From contig CAYYMX010000003.1 in the NCBI GenBank assembly GCA_964473045.1, forward strand, positions 1-42,123: a DNA stretch of 42,123 nt, given 5' to 3'. Under the pieces are notes generated by a model. The model worked only from the letters and a program-made list of their open reading frames with translations, searched no databases and had not been told where the DNA came from. Shown in pieces: positions 1 through 8,828 of the stretch. The first letter of the stretch is position 1. The number at the start of each line of letters is the position of its first letter. The translations under genes and the position numbers were made by a program. This stretch comes from CAYYMX01 sp964473045. Its GTDB lineage: Bacteria > Pseudomonadota > Alphaproteobacteria > Methylaequorales > Methylaequoraceae.

Positions 1-424
1 TTCAAGGCAAATAGCTGAACTCGGTATTTATCCTGCAGTTGACCCTCTTGATTCAACATCTAGAATTCTTGACCCAAGAGTAATTGGAAATGAACATTAT
101 AATGTTGCAAGGAAGGTTCAAGAGGTTTTACAACAATACAAGTCTTTACAAGACATAATTGCAATACTTGGAATGGATGAACTATCTGAAGAAGATAGGT
201 TAGTAGTTAACAGGGCTAGAAAAATACAACGATTCTTGTCCCAACCATTTCATGTTGCAGAGGTATTTACTGGTGCACCAGGAGTTTTTGTAAATTTGCA
301 GGATACTATTAATGGGTTTAAAGGGCTAGTTGAAGGCGAATACGATAATATTCCAGAAACTGCATTTTATATGGTAGGAACAATAAGTGAAGCTATAGAA
401 AAATCTAAAAAAATGAAAGATTAA
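1..424 (+). CDS. atpD: ATP synthase F1 beta subunit, C-terminal part
   Basis: This is the last ~140 residues of the catalytic beta subunit of F1 ATP synthase. The gene starts before the window, and the reading frame begins at base 2. Visible family landmarks are the IYPAVDPLDSTSR stretch (adenine-pocket region), the IAILGMDELSEED helix and the FLSQPFHVAEVFTG segment, followed by the usual C-terminal helical end. The only internal ATG that could be mistaken for a start (base 173) lies inside the conserved IAILGMDE motif, so it is not a start. atpC follows two bases after the TAA stop, as in the normal atpAGDC order. The identification is secure. Confidence 0.97.
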   Translation, partial: SRQIAELGIYPAVDPLDSTSRILDPRVIGNEHYNVARKVQEVLQQYKSLQDIIAILGMDELSEEDRLVVNRARKIQRFLSQPFHVAEVFTGAPGVFVNLQDTINGFKGLVEGEYDNIPETAFYMVGTISEAIEKSKKMKD

Positions 425-426
425 AT

Positions 427-789
427 ATGTCATTTGTTCTGGAAGTAATTTCCCCTCAAAAAATTGAGTTTAGCAATGAGATTGATTTATGTATTATTCC
501 TGGCATTGAGGGAGATTTTGGTGTTCTAAAAAAACATATGCCTTTTCTAACTTCATTAAGAATAGGAATTTTATACATTTATTTAAAAAACAAACTCGAA
601 AGTACTTTTTTGCTAAGTGGTGGAATTGCTGAAATCTCAAATAATAAGTGTACAATACTTACAGAAGATTTTGCAGATACAAAAAAAGTAGACTTATACG
701 CATTGAAAAAATTAGTTGAAACAGACGAAAACAAAAAAAATCTAGTGAATCAGAAAATCAAGTCATTACAAAAGTTTTACTATTCTTAA
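427..789 (+). CDS. atpC: ATP synthase F1 epsilon subunit
   Basis: A 120-residue epsilon subunit, part of the central stalk that links ATP hydrolysis or synthesis to c-ring rotation and inhibits futile hydrolysis. The N-terminal beta-sandwich is recognisable: LEVISPQKIEF, then the IPGIEGDFGVLKKHMPF loop and the LSGGIAEISNNKCTILTEDF strand pair. The C-terminal helical hairpin is short (about residues 88-118), within the range for alphaproteobacterial epsilon subunits. It starts two bases after the atpD stop, so the two are co-transcribed. Its TAA stop lies in a TTAA tetranucleotide whose other strand supplies the stop of rppH, leaving no room for a terminator between the convergent genes. Confidence 0.95.
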   Translation: MSFVLEVISPQKIEFSNEIDLCIIPGIEGDFGVLKKHMPFLTSLRIGILYIYLKNKLESTFLLSGGIAEISNNKCTILTEDFADTKKVDLYALKKLVETDENKKNLVNQKIKSLQKFYYS

Positions 790-1247
790 TTATATAAAAA
801 ACTAAACTCTTCTAAAATTTTTTTGTAAAGTTTTTTTTTAAAAGGCACAACCAAATTTATAGAGTCACTTGGATTTATCCACTTCCATCTACCAAACTCA
901 GGTGTATATGAATCTAATCTTATTTCTTGATCATCTCCAAAAAATCTACATGCAAACCATTTTTGTTTTTGCCCAACATATTTACCATTCCAAACCACTC
1001 CAACCAACTCCTTTGGTAGATCATATTTTAACCAACATCCAGTTTCTTTTATAATTTCAAAATTCTTTTTTATTCCAGATTCTTCCATGAGTTCTCTTCT
1101 CATAGCCTGAATGGGTGTTTCATCGTAATCTATTCCTCCTTGTGGCATCTGCCAAAATTTATTTTTTTTATCAATTCTTTGTCCAACCCAAAGTTTTTTT
1201 TCTTTGTTAAGTAAAAAAATCCCAACACCTTTTCTATATTTCTTCAT
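786..1247 (-). CDS. rppH: RNA pyrophosphohydrolase (Nudix)
   Basis: A 153-residue Nudix hydrolase of the RppH/NudH type, which removes pyrophosphate from 5'-triphosphorylated RNA (or hydrolyses dinucleoside polyphosphates) and so starts mRNA decay. The Nudix box is complete: GGIDYDE, then RRELMEESGI, matching Gx5Ex7REUxEExGU. The N-terminal YRKGVGIFLLN and the QMPQGG and YDLP motifs are typical of the RppH subfamily. It is the last gene of the long minus-strand operon, 13 bases after ctpA, a common alphaproteobacterial arrangement. It is convergent with atpC and overlaps it by 4 bases. Confidence 0.93.
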   Translation of the reverse strand: MKKYRKGVGIFLLNKEKKLWVGQRIDKKNKFWQMPQGGIDYDETPIQAMRRELMEESGIKKNFEIIKETGCWLKYDLPKELVGVVWNGKYVGQKQKWFACRFFGDDQEIRLDSYTPEFGRWKWINPSDSINLVVPFKKKLYKKILEEFSFLYN

Positions 1248-1260
1248 AAAAAAGTTTCAT

Positions 1261-2517
1261 TTACTGAATTGAATCATCTTGAACTAAATTTATTGCAGCT
1301 AATAGGTCATAGGCGCGAGACAATTGATAATCTTCTACTTCTTCTGACTCATTATTTTTTTTGGTGTTCTTTTTCTTTTTATCATCTTGCTCATTTTCCA
1401 TAGCTCCCTTAAGATCAGATTCTTTTCTTCCTTTTTTACCATCATCGACTTTTTTTAAAGTAGCTTGCTCAACTAATATATCTGGGTCAATACCAGTCTT
1501 TTGAATTGACCTTCCAAGTGGAGTATAATATCTTGCTGTGGTCAATTTAATAGCCACATCATCACCTGAAGGTATAATTGTTTGAACAGATCCTTTGCCA
1601 AATGATTTTGTTCCCATTATGATTGCTCGTTTATGATCTTGAAGAGCTCCTGCAACAATTTCAGATGCAGATGCACTTCCTTGATTTATTAAAACTATCA
1701 AAGGCAAACCACCCGTTAGATCTTTCTTAACAGCATTAAACCTTCCACTTTCTTTAGAACCTCTTCCTCTAGTAGAAACTATCTCTCCTTTTTCCAAAAA
1801 AATATCTGTGACACTTACGGCCTGGTCAAGTAAACCACCAGGATTGTTTCTTAAATCTAAAACATATCCAATTAGTTTATTTTCTTTTTTAAATTTTTTT
1901 ATTACATCTACAATTTGAGAATCAACTTTTTGGTTAAAAGAAGATACTCTAATGTAACCAATATTATTCTCAATTCTTGCCTTAACTGCTTTTAATTGGA
2001 TAATTGCTCTAGTTATCTCAATTTGAAGTGTTTCACTCTCATTTCTATTAACAGTCAACTTTATTCTAGAACCAACCTTACCTCTCATAATTGTTACTGC
2101 TTCTGAAAGAGTCATTCCTAAAACTGGTTCATCATCTAAATGAGTTATAAGATCTCCTGATTTAATTCCTGCCTTTGATGCAGGAGTATCATCAATTGGA
2201 GCGATTACTTTAACGAAACCATTTTCCAGTGTAACTTCAATTCCTAGTCCACCAAATTCTCCTTTGGTTTGAACCTTTAACTCATTTAACTCATTGCTAT
2301 TAAGATACGTAGAATGAGGATCTAAGGAACTAAGCATGCCTTCTATAGCAGATTCAATCAAATCTTTGACTGGAACTTCTTCCACATAATTATTTTTTAT
2401 CTTTTCAAAAGCTTCTCCAAAGAGATTTAAAAATTTATAAACATCTTTATTTTCTTCGGTGTTACCAGAAAACGGAAAAACAAAAATAAATACGAGAGTT
2501 AAAATCCTTTTTAACAT
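1261..2517 (-). CDS. ctpA: C-terminal processing protease, S41 family
   Basis: A 418-residue periplasmic tail-specific serine protease. A signal peptide (about residues 1-20) is followed by an N-terminal helical region, a PDZ domain (about 85-170, with GIKSGDLITHLDD) and the S41 catalytic core (about 185-345). The Ser/Lys dyad is present: the SASASE motif (nucleophile probably S283) and FGKGSVQ (K308, with Q312 four residues on). The C-terminal tail is very Lys/Glu-rich and ends in the DYQLSRAYDLL motif usual for alphaproteobacterial CtpA. It sits between envC and rppH. The family degrades or processes envelope proteins, including cell-wall hydrolases; the substrate here is unknown. Confidence 0.95.
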   Translation of the reverse strand: MLKRILTLVFIFVFPFSGNTEENKDVYKFLNLFGEAFEKIKNNYVEEVPVKDLIESAIEGMLSSLDPHSTYLNSNELNELKVQTKGEFGGLGIEVTLENGFVKVIAPIDDTPASKAGIKSGDLITHLDDEPVLGMTLSEAVTIMRGKVGSRIKLTVNRNESETLQIEITRAIIQLKAVKARIENNIGYIRVSSFNQKVDSQIVDVIKKFKKENKLIGYVLDLRNNPGGLLDQAVSVTDIFLEKGEIVSTRGRGSKESGRFNAVKKDLTGGLPLIVLINQGSASASEIVAGALQDHKRAIIMGTKSFGKGSVQTIIPSGDDVAIKLTTARYYTPLGRSIQKTGIDPDILVEQATLKKVDDGKKGRKESDLKGAMENEQDDKKKKNTKKNNESEEVEDYQLSRAYDLLAAINLVQDDSIQ

Positions 2518-2537
2518 GACCTAATTATGCAGTTTTT

Positions 2538-3551
2538 TTACAAAATCTCAACTTTTGATTTTGGATCAATAACTTTTCCCTTATAGCGTAGTTCAAAATA
2601 GATTTTATTATCAAACTCGCTTGAAACTCGAGCTATTGGCTCCCCCTTCAGTACTTTATTTCCTGATGAAATTAATATGTTTTGCATACCTGATAAAACA
2701 CTAAGAAAATTATTGTCATTTTTTATAATTACCAAGTTTCCATAAGTTTTAAACTGTTCTGCATAAACAACCAAACCATCCGTTGGCGATGTTACAAAAG
2801 AATCATTAGATGCCTTGATTACTAATCCATACTTTACGTCTACTTGTTTGCCTTCACCAAAATCTGAAATGATCTTACCCTGAACTGGCATCTGAAAATT
2901 AGTTTTACTAGACCTAATTATTTTTTTTTTTGTTCCCACTCCTTTTACTAAATCATTAAGATTTTTTGCTTTCTTCTTAAGAATCTTTTCTTTGATTTTG
3001 AAACTTGGATTAGTTTTAATTTTTTTTTGAAGCGTAAGAACCTGAGCAAGCTTATTTTCTAAGTCTTTTTGCTTAGTTTTTAACTTTATTTTTTTTTCTT
3101 CAAAAGATTTAAGCTTTTCTTCTAATTCTAATTCAAGTTCTTCAACACTTTTAAGTCCAACAAAAAAATTATTTATATTCTTTTTTGTTTTTTGGAAATA
3201 AAATTCTCTTACTAATCTCTTAGTAACAAAATCATCTGATTCATTGTTTAGGTTTTTTGCAAAATGACTGAACCTAGTAACATAATGCTTCTCTTGCAAG
3301 AGAAAAACTAATCTTTTTGCTAATTCTTCTTTATCCTTTATGTATTTCTTAAAAATTATCTGCTCCTGCTTATTTTTTTCAATGTCCAATTTTATATTTT
3401 CTAAATCTTTGTTATTTTCTAAAATCTGATTGTGCATAGAAACAGTTTGTTTTTTTAAACTATTCAACTTTGCTCTAAAAAGATTGTCTTTTTCGTAAGA
3501 AAAAGACTCACCACACACAAAAAAAAAAAATAATGCTAAAATATTTTTCAT
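2538..3551 (-). CDS. envC: EnvC-like murein hydrolase activator
   Basis: A 337-residue exported protein: signal sequence (about 1-18), a long Lys/Glu-rich coiled coil (about 25-205), and a C-terminal LytM/M23-like domain (about 220-335). The LytM domain lacks metal ligands. The KYGLVIKASN and FLSVLSGM segments stand where active M23 enzymes have His and Asp, and where they have HxH. This is exactly as in E. coli EnvC, which activates amidases rather than cutting murein. It overlaps gpmI by 4 bases. FtsE and FtsX, the known partners of EnvC, are encoded at 18360-19897. The role as a septal amidase activator is inferred from domain layout. Confidence 0.86.
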   Translation of the reverse strand: MKNILALFFFFVCGESFSYEKDNLFRAKLNSLKKQTVSMHNQILENNKDLENIKLDIEKNKQEQIIFKKYIKDKEELAKRLVFLLQEKHYVTRFSHFAKNLNNESDDFVTKRLVREFYFQKTKKNINNFFVGLKSVEELELELEEKLKSFEEKKIKLKTKQKDLENKLAQVLTLQKKIKTNPSFKIKEKILKKKAKNLNDLVKGVGTKKKIIRSSKTNFQMPVQGKIISDFGEGKQVDVKYGLVIKASNDSFVTSPTDGLVVYAEQFKTYGNLVIIKNDNNFLSVLSGMQNILISSGNKVLKGEPIARVSSEFDNKIYFELRYKGKVIDPKSKVEIL

Positions 3552-5056
3552 TCAATTAGAGATTTACTTTTCATTTCTTTTGGTTTTTTAATTTTCATTA
3601 ACTTTAAAATTGTTGGCGCAATATTAGCTAAACACCCGGTTTTTAAAACAACTATCTTTTTATTGCAAATTATAAATGGAACTGGGTTAGTGGTGTGTGT
3701 TGTGCAAGGCAATGATTTTTTCTCATCAAACATTTTGTCTGCGTTTCCATGGTCAGATGTTACAATCAGTGTGTAATTATTTCTTTTACATTCTTCAACA
3801 ATTCTTCCAAGACAAATATCAACTGTTTCTACGGCTTTCACAGTAGCATTTATATCGCCTGTATGACCAACCATGTCCGCATTGGCAAAATTAGCAACTA
3901 CAAAATCATATTTTTTTAGTCTAAGCCTTTTTAAAAGTTCCTCCGTCATTTCATTGGCAGACATTTCTGGTTTTTTGTCATATGTATCTACCCTTGGAGA
4001 TGATATTAAAATTCTATCTTCTCCTGGAAATTTCTCTTCCAGACCTCCATTAAAAAAATATGTTACATGGGCATACTTTTCAGTCTCAGCTATTCTTAAT
4101 TGTTTAAGTTTTTGATTTGAAATTACTTCTCCAATCGTATTTTTAACTTTCAAAGATTCAAATATTGGGGTTAATGATTTTCTAAGTCTTTTCGAATATT
4201 CAACCATACTTATAGCTTTAAAAAAATTTGCTATTCTTTTTCTTTTAAAAAAAAGAAATTTTTGTTCAAATATTGAAGCAAGAAGTTCTCTTACACGGTC
4301 AGCCCTAAAATTTGTTATAAAAAAACCATCACCATCTAAAACACCAGAATAGTTTTCAAAGTTGATAGGTTTAAAAAATTCATCTGTAATCTGATTATCA
4401 TAGCTTTTTTTTATTTCAGCTATGGGATCAAGTCTTGCTTTTAGAGACCCCTCTACAATTGCTTTATAAGCCAGATGAATTCTATTCCATCTATTATCTC
4501 TATCCATTGCATAATATCTTCCACAAATACTTGCAATCTTAATATTTTTGGATTCTTTAATTTTTTGTAAAAGCAATTGCATATTCTTTAAACCACTTAT
4601 AGGCAAACTATCTCTACCATCCAAAATACAGTGCACCAAAATCTCAACATTCTTTTTTCTAAAAATTTTCAATAATTTAAATAAATGATCTTGATGACCA
4701 TGAACTCCTCCATCAGATAAGATGCCCACAAGATGGATTCTAGAACAATTTTCAACAATGGACTTTATCAAATTATTTTCTTCTATTTCCCCACTTTTAA
4801 AACCTTCAGAAATTCTAAGAATATCTTGCAACAGAATTCTACCAGCTCCTATATTCATATGGCCTACTTCAGAGTTCCCAAACTGGCCTGATGGCAAACC
4901 TACTTGATTTTCTGAAGCAAATAATCTTGAGAACCCAAATTTCTTTTCTAATTTTAGAAAATTTTCTTTCTTCGACTTGTGAATTGCATTAAATTGGTTT
5001 TTTTTTCCAACTCCCCAACCATCCAAAATACAAAGTAAAACTTTTCTGTTTTTCAT
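3548..5056 (-). CDS. gpmI: 2,3-bisphosphoglycerate-independent phosphoglycerate mutase
   Basis: A 502-residue, Mn-dependent iPGM that interconverts 3- and 2-phosphoglycerate in glycolysis and gluconeogenesis. It belongs to the alkaline phosphatase superfamily: the DGWG metal-ligand motif (D12), the phospho-accepting serine in NSEVGHMNIGAGR (S62), the HGHQDH and GRDS motifs of the inserted phosphotransferase domain, and the C-terminal ADMVGHTG, TSDHGNADKM and THTTNPVP metal-site motifs are all present. The length is typical (about 500-515). The gene lies between rlmH and envC in the alphaproteobacterial housekeeping operon. Confidence 0.96.
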   Translation of the reverse strand: MKNRKVLLCILDGWGVGKKNQFNAIHKSKKENFLKLEKKFGFSRLFASENQVGLPSGQFGNSEVGHMNIGAGRILLQDILRISEGFKSGEIEENNLIKSIVENCSRIHLVGILSDGGVHGHQDHLFKLLKIFRKKNVEILVHCILDGRDSLPISGLKNMQLLLQKIKESKNIKIASICGRYYAMDRDNRWNRIHLAYKAIVEGSLKARLDPIAEIKKSYDNQITDEFFKPINFENYSGVLDGDGFFITNFRADRVRELLASIFEQKFLFFKRKRIANFFKAISMVEYSKRLRKSLTPIFESLKVKNTIGEVISNQKLKQLRIAETEKYAHVTYFFNGGLEEKFPGEDRILISSPRVDTYDKKPEMSANEMTEELLKRLRLKKYDFVVANFANADMVGHTGDINATVKAVETVDICLGRIVEECKRNNYTLIVTSDHGNADKMFDEKKSLPCTTHTTNPVPFIICNKKIVVLKTGCLANIAPTILKLMKIKKPKEMKSKSLIE

Positions 5057-5067
5057 AAATTTAATAA

Positions 5068-5519
5068 TTATTTGTGATAAGATGTTCCAGCGATAATTTC
5101 AAAAGCTCTGTAAATTTGTTCGATCAACATAACTCTTACCAAAAGGTGTGGCCAAGTTTGTTTTCCAAATGACAATGTATCATAAGAATTTACAAAATGC
5201 TTATCTAGACCTACATCACTCCCAACTAAGAAACAAAAACTTTTTACCCCTTCATTCATTTTTCTATTCATAATTTTTGCAAATTCAATACTCGTTAATC
5301 CTTCACCTCCTCTATCTAATGTAAATATATGATCATATTTATTTATATGTTTTAAAATTTCATTTTTTTCTAAAAGTTTTTTTTATTTTTTTCAAAATTA
5401 AAAGTTTTTAATTCAATTAATTTTATTTTTGTTTGTATTCTTCTTGCATAAAAATCAAAAATTTTTTCTAGTGGTTGGTTTTTTTTAAACTTACCAAGGC
5501 AAAGTATGTCAATCTTCAT
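5068..5519 (-). pseudogene. rlmH: rlmH 23S rRNA methyltransferase, frameshifted at a poly-A tract
   Basis: RlmH methylates N3 of pseudouridine 1915 in 23S rRNA (SPOUT/trefoil-knot family). The reading frame starts at the ATG at 5519 (MKIDILCLGKFKKNQPLEKI) and hits TAG at 5370-5372 after 49 codons. Rereading one base in the A8 run (T8 on the plus strand, 5377-5384) restores one continuous ~150-residue RlmH with LDRGGEGLTSIEF, the LVGSDVGL SAM-binding loop, TWPHLLVRVMLIEQIYRA and the C-terminal YHK. The E. coli protein has 155 residues. The tract reads A_AAA_AAC in the zero frame, a classic -1 slippery heptamer, so frameshifting or transcriptional slippage could rescue it; a sequencing indel is also possible. 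rsfS is just upstream, as usual. Confidence 0.85.
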
Positions 5520-5521
5520 TA

Positions 5522-5875
5522 TTAACCAAACTTTTTCCGTTCATCATGAATACCTTCTTGCCATATTTTTTCCAAAGCATAATGTTTTCTTACCTCAGGT
5601 TTAAAAACATTAAGTATAATATCTCCGAAGTCGACAATAGACCAATCTGTTGATTTTAATCCTTCTGTTGCCATTATTTGCCTTTTATTATTTTTTATTA
5701 AATTAGTTACTATGGAATTGACGTGCCTGGTTGAACTTCCACTTGCAACAACAATAAAATCAGCTAGTGCACTTCGATTTTTAATATTAATCACTACAAT
5801 ATTTATTGCCTTGAAGTTCTCCAGTTCATTTACAATCTTTTTTAGTAACTTCTTAATTTTAGAATTTTGGTTCAT
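5522..5875 (-). CDS. rsfS: Ribosomal silencing factor RsfS
   Basis: A 117-residue RsfS/Iojap-family protein, which binds ribosomal protein L14 and blocks joining of 30S and 50S subunits under nutrient limitation. The family core is clear: NIVVINIKNRSALADFIVVA, then SGSSTRHV, then ATEGLKSTDWSIVDFGDIILNVF with a YALEKIW end. It lies between nadD and rlmH, the standard bacterial trio. Its start lies inside the 3' end of nadD (17-base overlap), so translation is probably coupled. The stop is three bases from the rlmH start. Confidence 0.94.
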   Translation of the reverse strand: MNQNSKIKKLLKKIVNELENFKAINIVVINIKNRSALADFIVVASGSSTRHVNSIVTNLIKNNKRQIMATEGLKSTDWSIVDFGDIILNVFKPEVRKHYALEKIWQEGIHDERKKFG

Positions 5876-6443
5876 TTTTTAATCTGAGATTTGTTGACGA
5901 TTCAGTGCTCGTTACACCTGTAACAAAAACCCAACTAGGTGGTTTCATATATTTAAATCTTTTCACTGATAAACTTTTAATCCTTCTATTCCTAAAAAAA
6001 CTTAAAGCCTTGCTTTGAACTACATTTAGAGAGTAGGATGGACGGTCAAAAATTGCAATGGGAATATTACAAAATATTTTTTTCCAATCTTTCCAAGTGT
6101 GAAATTTCTTTAAGTTATCTATTCCAACCAACCAAATAAATTTTTTTTTAGGAAATTTTCTGTGTAAATAGTCTACCAGATCAACCGAGTAAATTGTTTT
6201 TTCTAAATCATCAATTTCAATAATTCTAATTTTGTTTCCTCTAACAATCTTTTTTGCCCTTTCTAACCTTTCTTCGTACGAACTAATGTTCTTTTTTAAT
6301 GGATTTTTTTTTGAAATAATCCACCAAATTTCCTCTAATCCAAGTTTAGTTAAAGCAAGATAACTAATAAGAATATGTCCAGAATGTGCAGGGTCAAAAG
6401 TTCCTCCAAGAATTCCTATAAATTTTTTTTTTGAAATAATCAA
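5859..6443 (-). CDS. nadD: Nicotinate-nucleotide adenylyltransferase
   Basis: A 194-residue nucleotidyltransferase that converts nicotinate mononucleotide plus ATP to deamido-NAD in NAD synthesis. Motifs: GGTFDPAHSGH near the N-terminus (the GxFDPxHxGH nucleotide-binding motif), WWIISKKNPLKK (substrate loop), WLVGIDNLKKFHTWKDWKKI, and a C-terminal TSTESSTNLR that corresponds to the ISSTxIR motif. No in-frame ATG precedes the GGTFDP motif, so translation must begin at the TTG at 6443 or another rare codon. A weak AGAAG lies just upstream, over the proA stop. It is 5 bases after proA and overlaps rsfS by 17 bases. Confidence 0.93.
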   Translation of the reverse strand: MIISKKKFIGILGGTFDPAHSGHILISYLALTKLGLEEIWWIISKKNPLKKNISSYEERLERAKKIVRGNKIRIIEIDDLEKTIYSVDLVDYLHRKFPKKKFIWLVGIDNLKKFHTWKDWKKIFCNIPIAIFDRPSYSLNVVQSKALSFFRNRRIKSLSVKRFKYMKPPSWVFVTGVTSTESSTNLRLKNEPKF

Positions 6444-6448
6444 ATCTT

Positions 6449-7717
6449 CTATGGTCTTATCTGTCCTGAACCTGTTACTTGGTATTTAAAGCTTGTTAAT
6501 TGTGCAACACCAACTGGACCTCTTGCATGAACCTTAGAAGTTGAAATGCCTATTTCAGCTCCCATACCAAATTCCCCTCCATCCGCAAATTGCGTGGAAG
6601 TATTATGCATAACAATACCACTATCAACATTTTCAAGAAAATATTTTACTGAATCACTATCTTCAGATAAAATCGCATCTGTATGCCCAGACCCAAATTT
6701 ATTTATATGTTCCACAGCTTCTGAAACACCATCTTTAATTGATTTTATTGAGACTATTTTATCTAAATATTCGGTAGACCAGTCTTTTTCCGAGGCTCCT
6801 TTAATATATTTATCAAGTTTCATTACTGCCTTGTCCCCTCTAATCTCACATTTATATTCTTTCAACGAATTAATTATCCTAGGTAAATGAGAATTTAATA
6901 TTGGCAAATCAAATAGAATGGTCTCTGTTGCACCACAGATTCCTGGTCTCCTCATTTTAGCATTTACACTAACATTCTCAGCTAGTTCTGGATTTGATGA
7001 TTTATGTATATAGGTATGACAAATACCATCTAAATGTTTGATAACATGGATTTTACTCTCATTGATTACTCTCTCAATCAAGGATCTTCCGCCTCTAGGA
7101 ATTATAACATCAACATAATCACTCATTTTAAGTAAATACCCAACAGCACTTCTATCTATAGTTGGAATACTTTGCAATGCACCTTCAGGTATCTTAAACT
7201 TTCTATAAGACTGGTTAATTAAATTTACTATCGTTGAAGAGGAATTAAAGCTTTCACTGCCTCCTCTTAAAATAAGGGCATTACCTGATTTTAAACTTAA
7301 TCCAGCAGCATCAGCAGCTACATTTGGTCTTGATTCATATATAACTGCCAAAACTCCTAAAGGTATTGAAACTTTTTGAATTTTCAAACCATTAGGTCTT
7401 GACCAGCTATCAAGAACTTTTCCAACTGGATCATCTAATTTTGAAATCTCTACAAGACCAGTACTCATTGATTCTATTCTTTTTTCATCTAAAATTAGTC
7501 TATCAAGAGTTGATGGGGTAAGTTTTTTTTTATTTTCATCTACATCTTTCTCATTCTCTTCAATTATCAAATTTTTATTTTTATATAAATTTTCTGCTGC
7601 ATCGTGAAGTATTTTGTTTTTCAATTTAGGATCTATCGAAGAAACCTTGTAAGATGCTTTTTTAGCATTCACTCCTATTCTAATTATGTCTTCTTCAATT
7701 ATTTTATTTTTTTCCAT
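6449..7717 (-). CDS. proA: Gamma-glutamyl phosphate reductase
   Basis: A 422-residue aldehyde-dehydrogenase-superfamily enzyme that makes glutamate 5-semialdehyde with NADPH, the second step of proline synthesis. The catalytic cysteine lies in RRPGICGATETILFD. YESRPNVAADAAGLSLKSGNALILRGG (nucleotide and substrate binding), HVIKHLDGICHTY and FGSGHTDAI are family signatures, and the C-terminal ARGPVGVAQLTSFKY is diagnostic. The length is normal (about 417-430). It overlaps proB by 14 bases, which suggests translational coupling between the two proline genes. Confidence 0.97.
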   Translation of the reverse strand: MEKNKIIEEDIIRIGVNAKKASYKVSSIDPKLKNKILHDAAENLYKNKNLIIEENEKDVDENKKKLTPSTLDRLILDEKRIESMSTGLVEISKLDDPVGKVLDSWSRPNGLKIQKVSIPLGVLAVIYESRPNVAADAAGLSLKSGNALILRGGSESFNSSSTIVNLINQSYRKFKIPEGALQSIPTIDRSAVGYLLKMSDYVDVIIPRGGRSLIERVINESKIHVIKHLDGICHTYIHKSSNPELAENVSVNAKMRRPGICGATETILFDLPILNSHLPRIINSLKEYKCEIRGDKAVMKLDKYIKGASEKDWSTEYLDKIVSIKSIKDGVSEAVEHINKFGSGHTDAILSEDSDSVKYFLENVDSGIVMHNTSTQFADGGEFGMGAEIGISTSKVHARGPVGVAQLTSFKYQVTGSGQIRP

Positions 7718-8828
7718 TTATCGTAAGGTTATCTCTATGAACAATTTCATCCCGTCCAAGGTACCCCAAAATATCTTTGATTTCTGAAGTTTTCTTTCCT
7801 CTAATTTTTTTTGCTTCATCTGAATCATAAAAAATTATCCCATTTCCAATTTTTTTTCCATTTTCATGTAATATTTCGATTATATCACCACGACAAAATT
7901 TTCCAGAGATTTTTTTCACACCACTTGGCAATAAACTCGCTCCTTTTAAAATCGCATTAAATGCTCCATCATCTATAATTAGGCTTCCAGATATTTTTAT
8001 TGAACCTGCTAACCAACTTTTAAATCCCTTAACTTGTTTTTTTTCTGAAAAAAACCAGGTACCAACTCTGTTTTTTTCATAATTCTTTAATGGATTTTTT
8101 GGTTTTCCAGAACAAATCAATGTATTACAACCAAAATTAGTTGCTATTTCTGCTGCTTCTATTTTTGTGGTCATACCTCCTGAACCATAACTATTTGTTT
8201 CATGTGTCGAAATTTTTTTAAGATCATCAGCCATAAAATTTACAAAATTAATTAATTTTGCATTTTTATTATTCTTTGGGTTCTTGTTAAACAAACCAAC
8301 CACATCACTTAAAAGTATTAAAGAATCTGCATTCGTTATTTGAGCCACTCTAGAAGCTAGCCTATCATTATCTCCAAATTTTAATTCTTCAGTTGCAACT
8401 GTATCATTCTCATTAATTATTGGGATCACCTCTGAGGCAATTAAACTGCTAATTGTTTCACGAGAGTTTAGGCTGTTTTTTCTATTCTCTGTATCTGAAA
8501 ATGTTAAAAGTAACTGAGCTACTTTTAAATTTTTCTTTTTAAATGATTTCATAAAATTATTCATAAGAATGACTTGACCACATGCAGCACAAGCTTGTTT
8601 CTCATTAATCTTAATTTTATTTTTTTTTATTCCTAAGTATTTTTTTCCTAGCGATACTGCACCAGAAGCAACAATAAGTATCTCAATTTTCTTTTTTTTA
8701 AGAATTAGCAAGTCATCAATAAGGGACTCTAGCCAAGAGTAATTGAATTTTTCATTTTTGATGAGTAGTGAAGAACCTATTTTTAGTATGACTCTCTTAG
8801 AATTAAAAATTGACAACGCTTTATTCAT
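7704..8828 (-). CDS. proB: Glutamate 5-kinase with PUA domain
   Basis: A 374-residue kinase that phosphorylates glutamate in the first step of proline synthesis, and in most bacteria is feedback-inhibited by proline. It has an amino-acid-kinase domain (about 1-260: VILKIGSSLL, VASGAVSLGKKYL, PIINENDTVATEELKFGDNDRLASRVA, GSGGMTTKIEAA) and a C-terminal PUA domain (about 275-365: GSLIIDDGAFNAIL, SLLPSGVKKISGKF, RGDIIEI). The PUA domain is the usual bacterial arrangement. It overlaps obg by 8 bases upstream and proA by 14 bases downstream. Confidence 0.96.
   Translation of the reverse strand: MNKALSIFNSKRVILKIGSSLLIKNEKFNYSWLESLIDDLLILKKKKIEILIVASGAVSLGKKYLGIKKNKIKINEKQACAACGQVILMNNFMKSFKKKNLKVAQLLLTFSDTENRKNSLNSRETISSLIASEVIPIINENDTVATEELKFGDNDRLASRVAQITNADSLILLSDVVGLFNKNPKNNKNAKLINFVNFMADDLKKISTHETNSYGSGGMTTKIEAAEIATNFGCNTLICSGKPKNPLKNYEKNRVGTWFFSEKKQVKGFKSWLAGSIKISGSLIIDDGAFNAILKGASLLPSGVKKISGKFCRGDIIEILHENGKKIGNGIIFYDSDEAKKIRGKKTSEIKDILGYLGRDEIVHRDNLTINGKK

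Noticed and set aside
2538..3551. EnvC-like protein as an active M23 endopeptidase
   Set aside because: The metal-binding His/Asp positions are replaced, as in non-catalytic EnvC activators.
5068..5271. A free-standing 67-residue gene beginning MNRKMNEG
   Set aside because: It is the C-terminal half of RlmH; the N-terminal half is readable upstream in another frame up to 5519.
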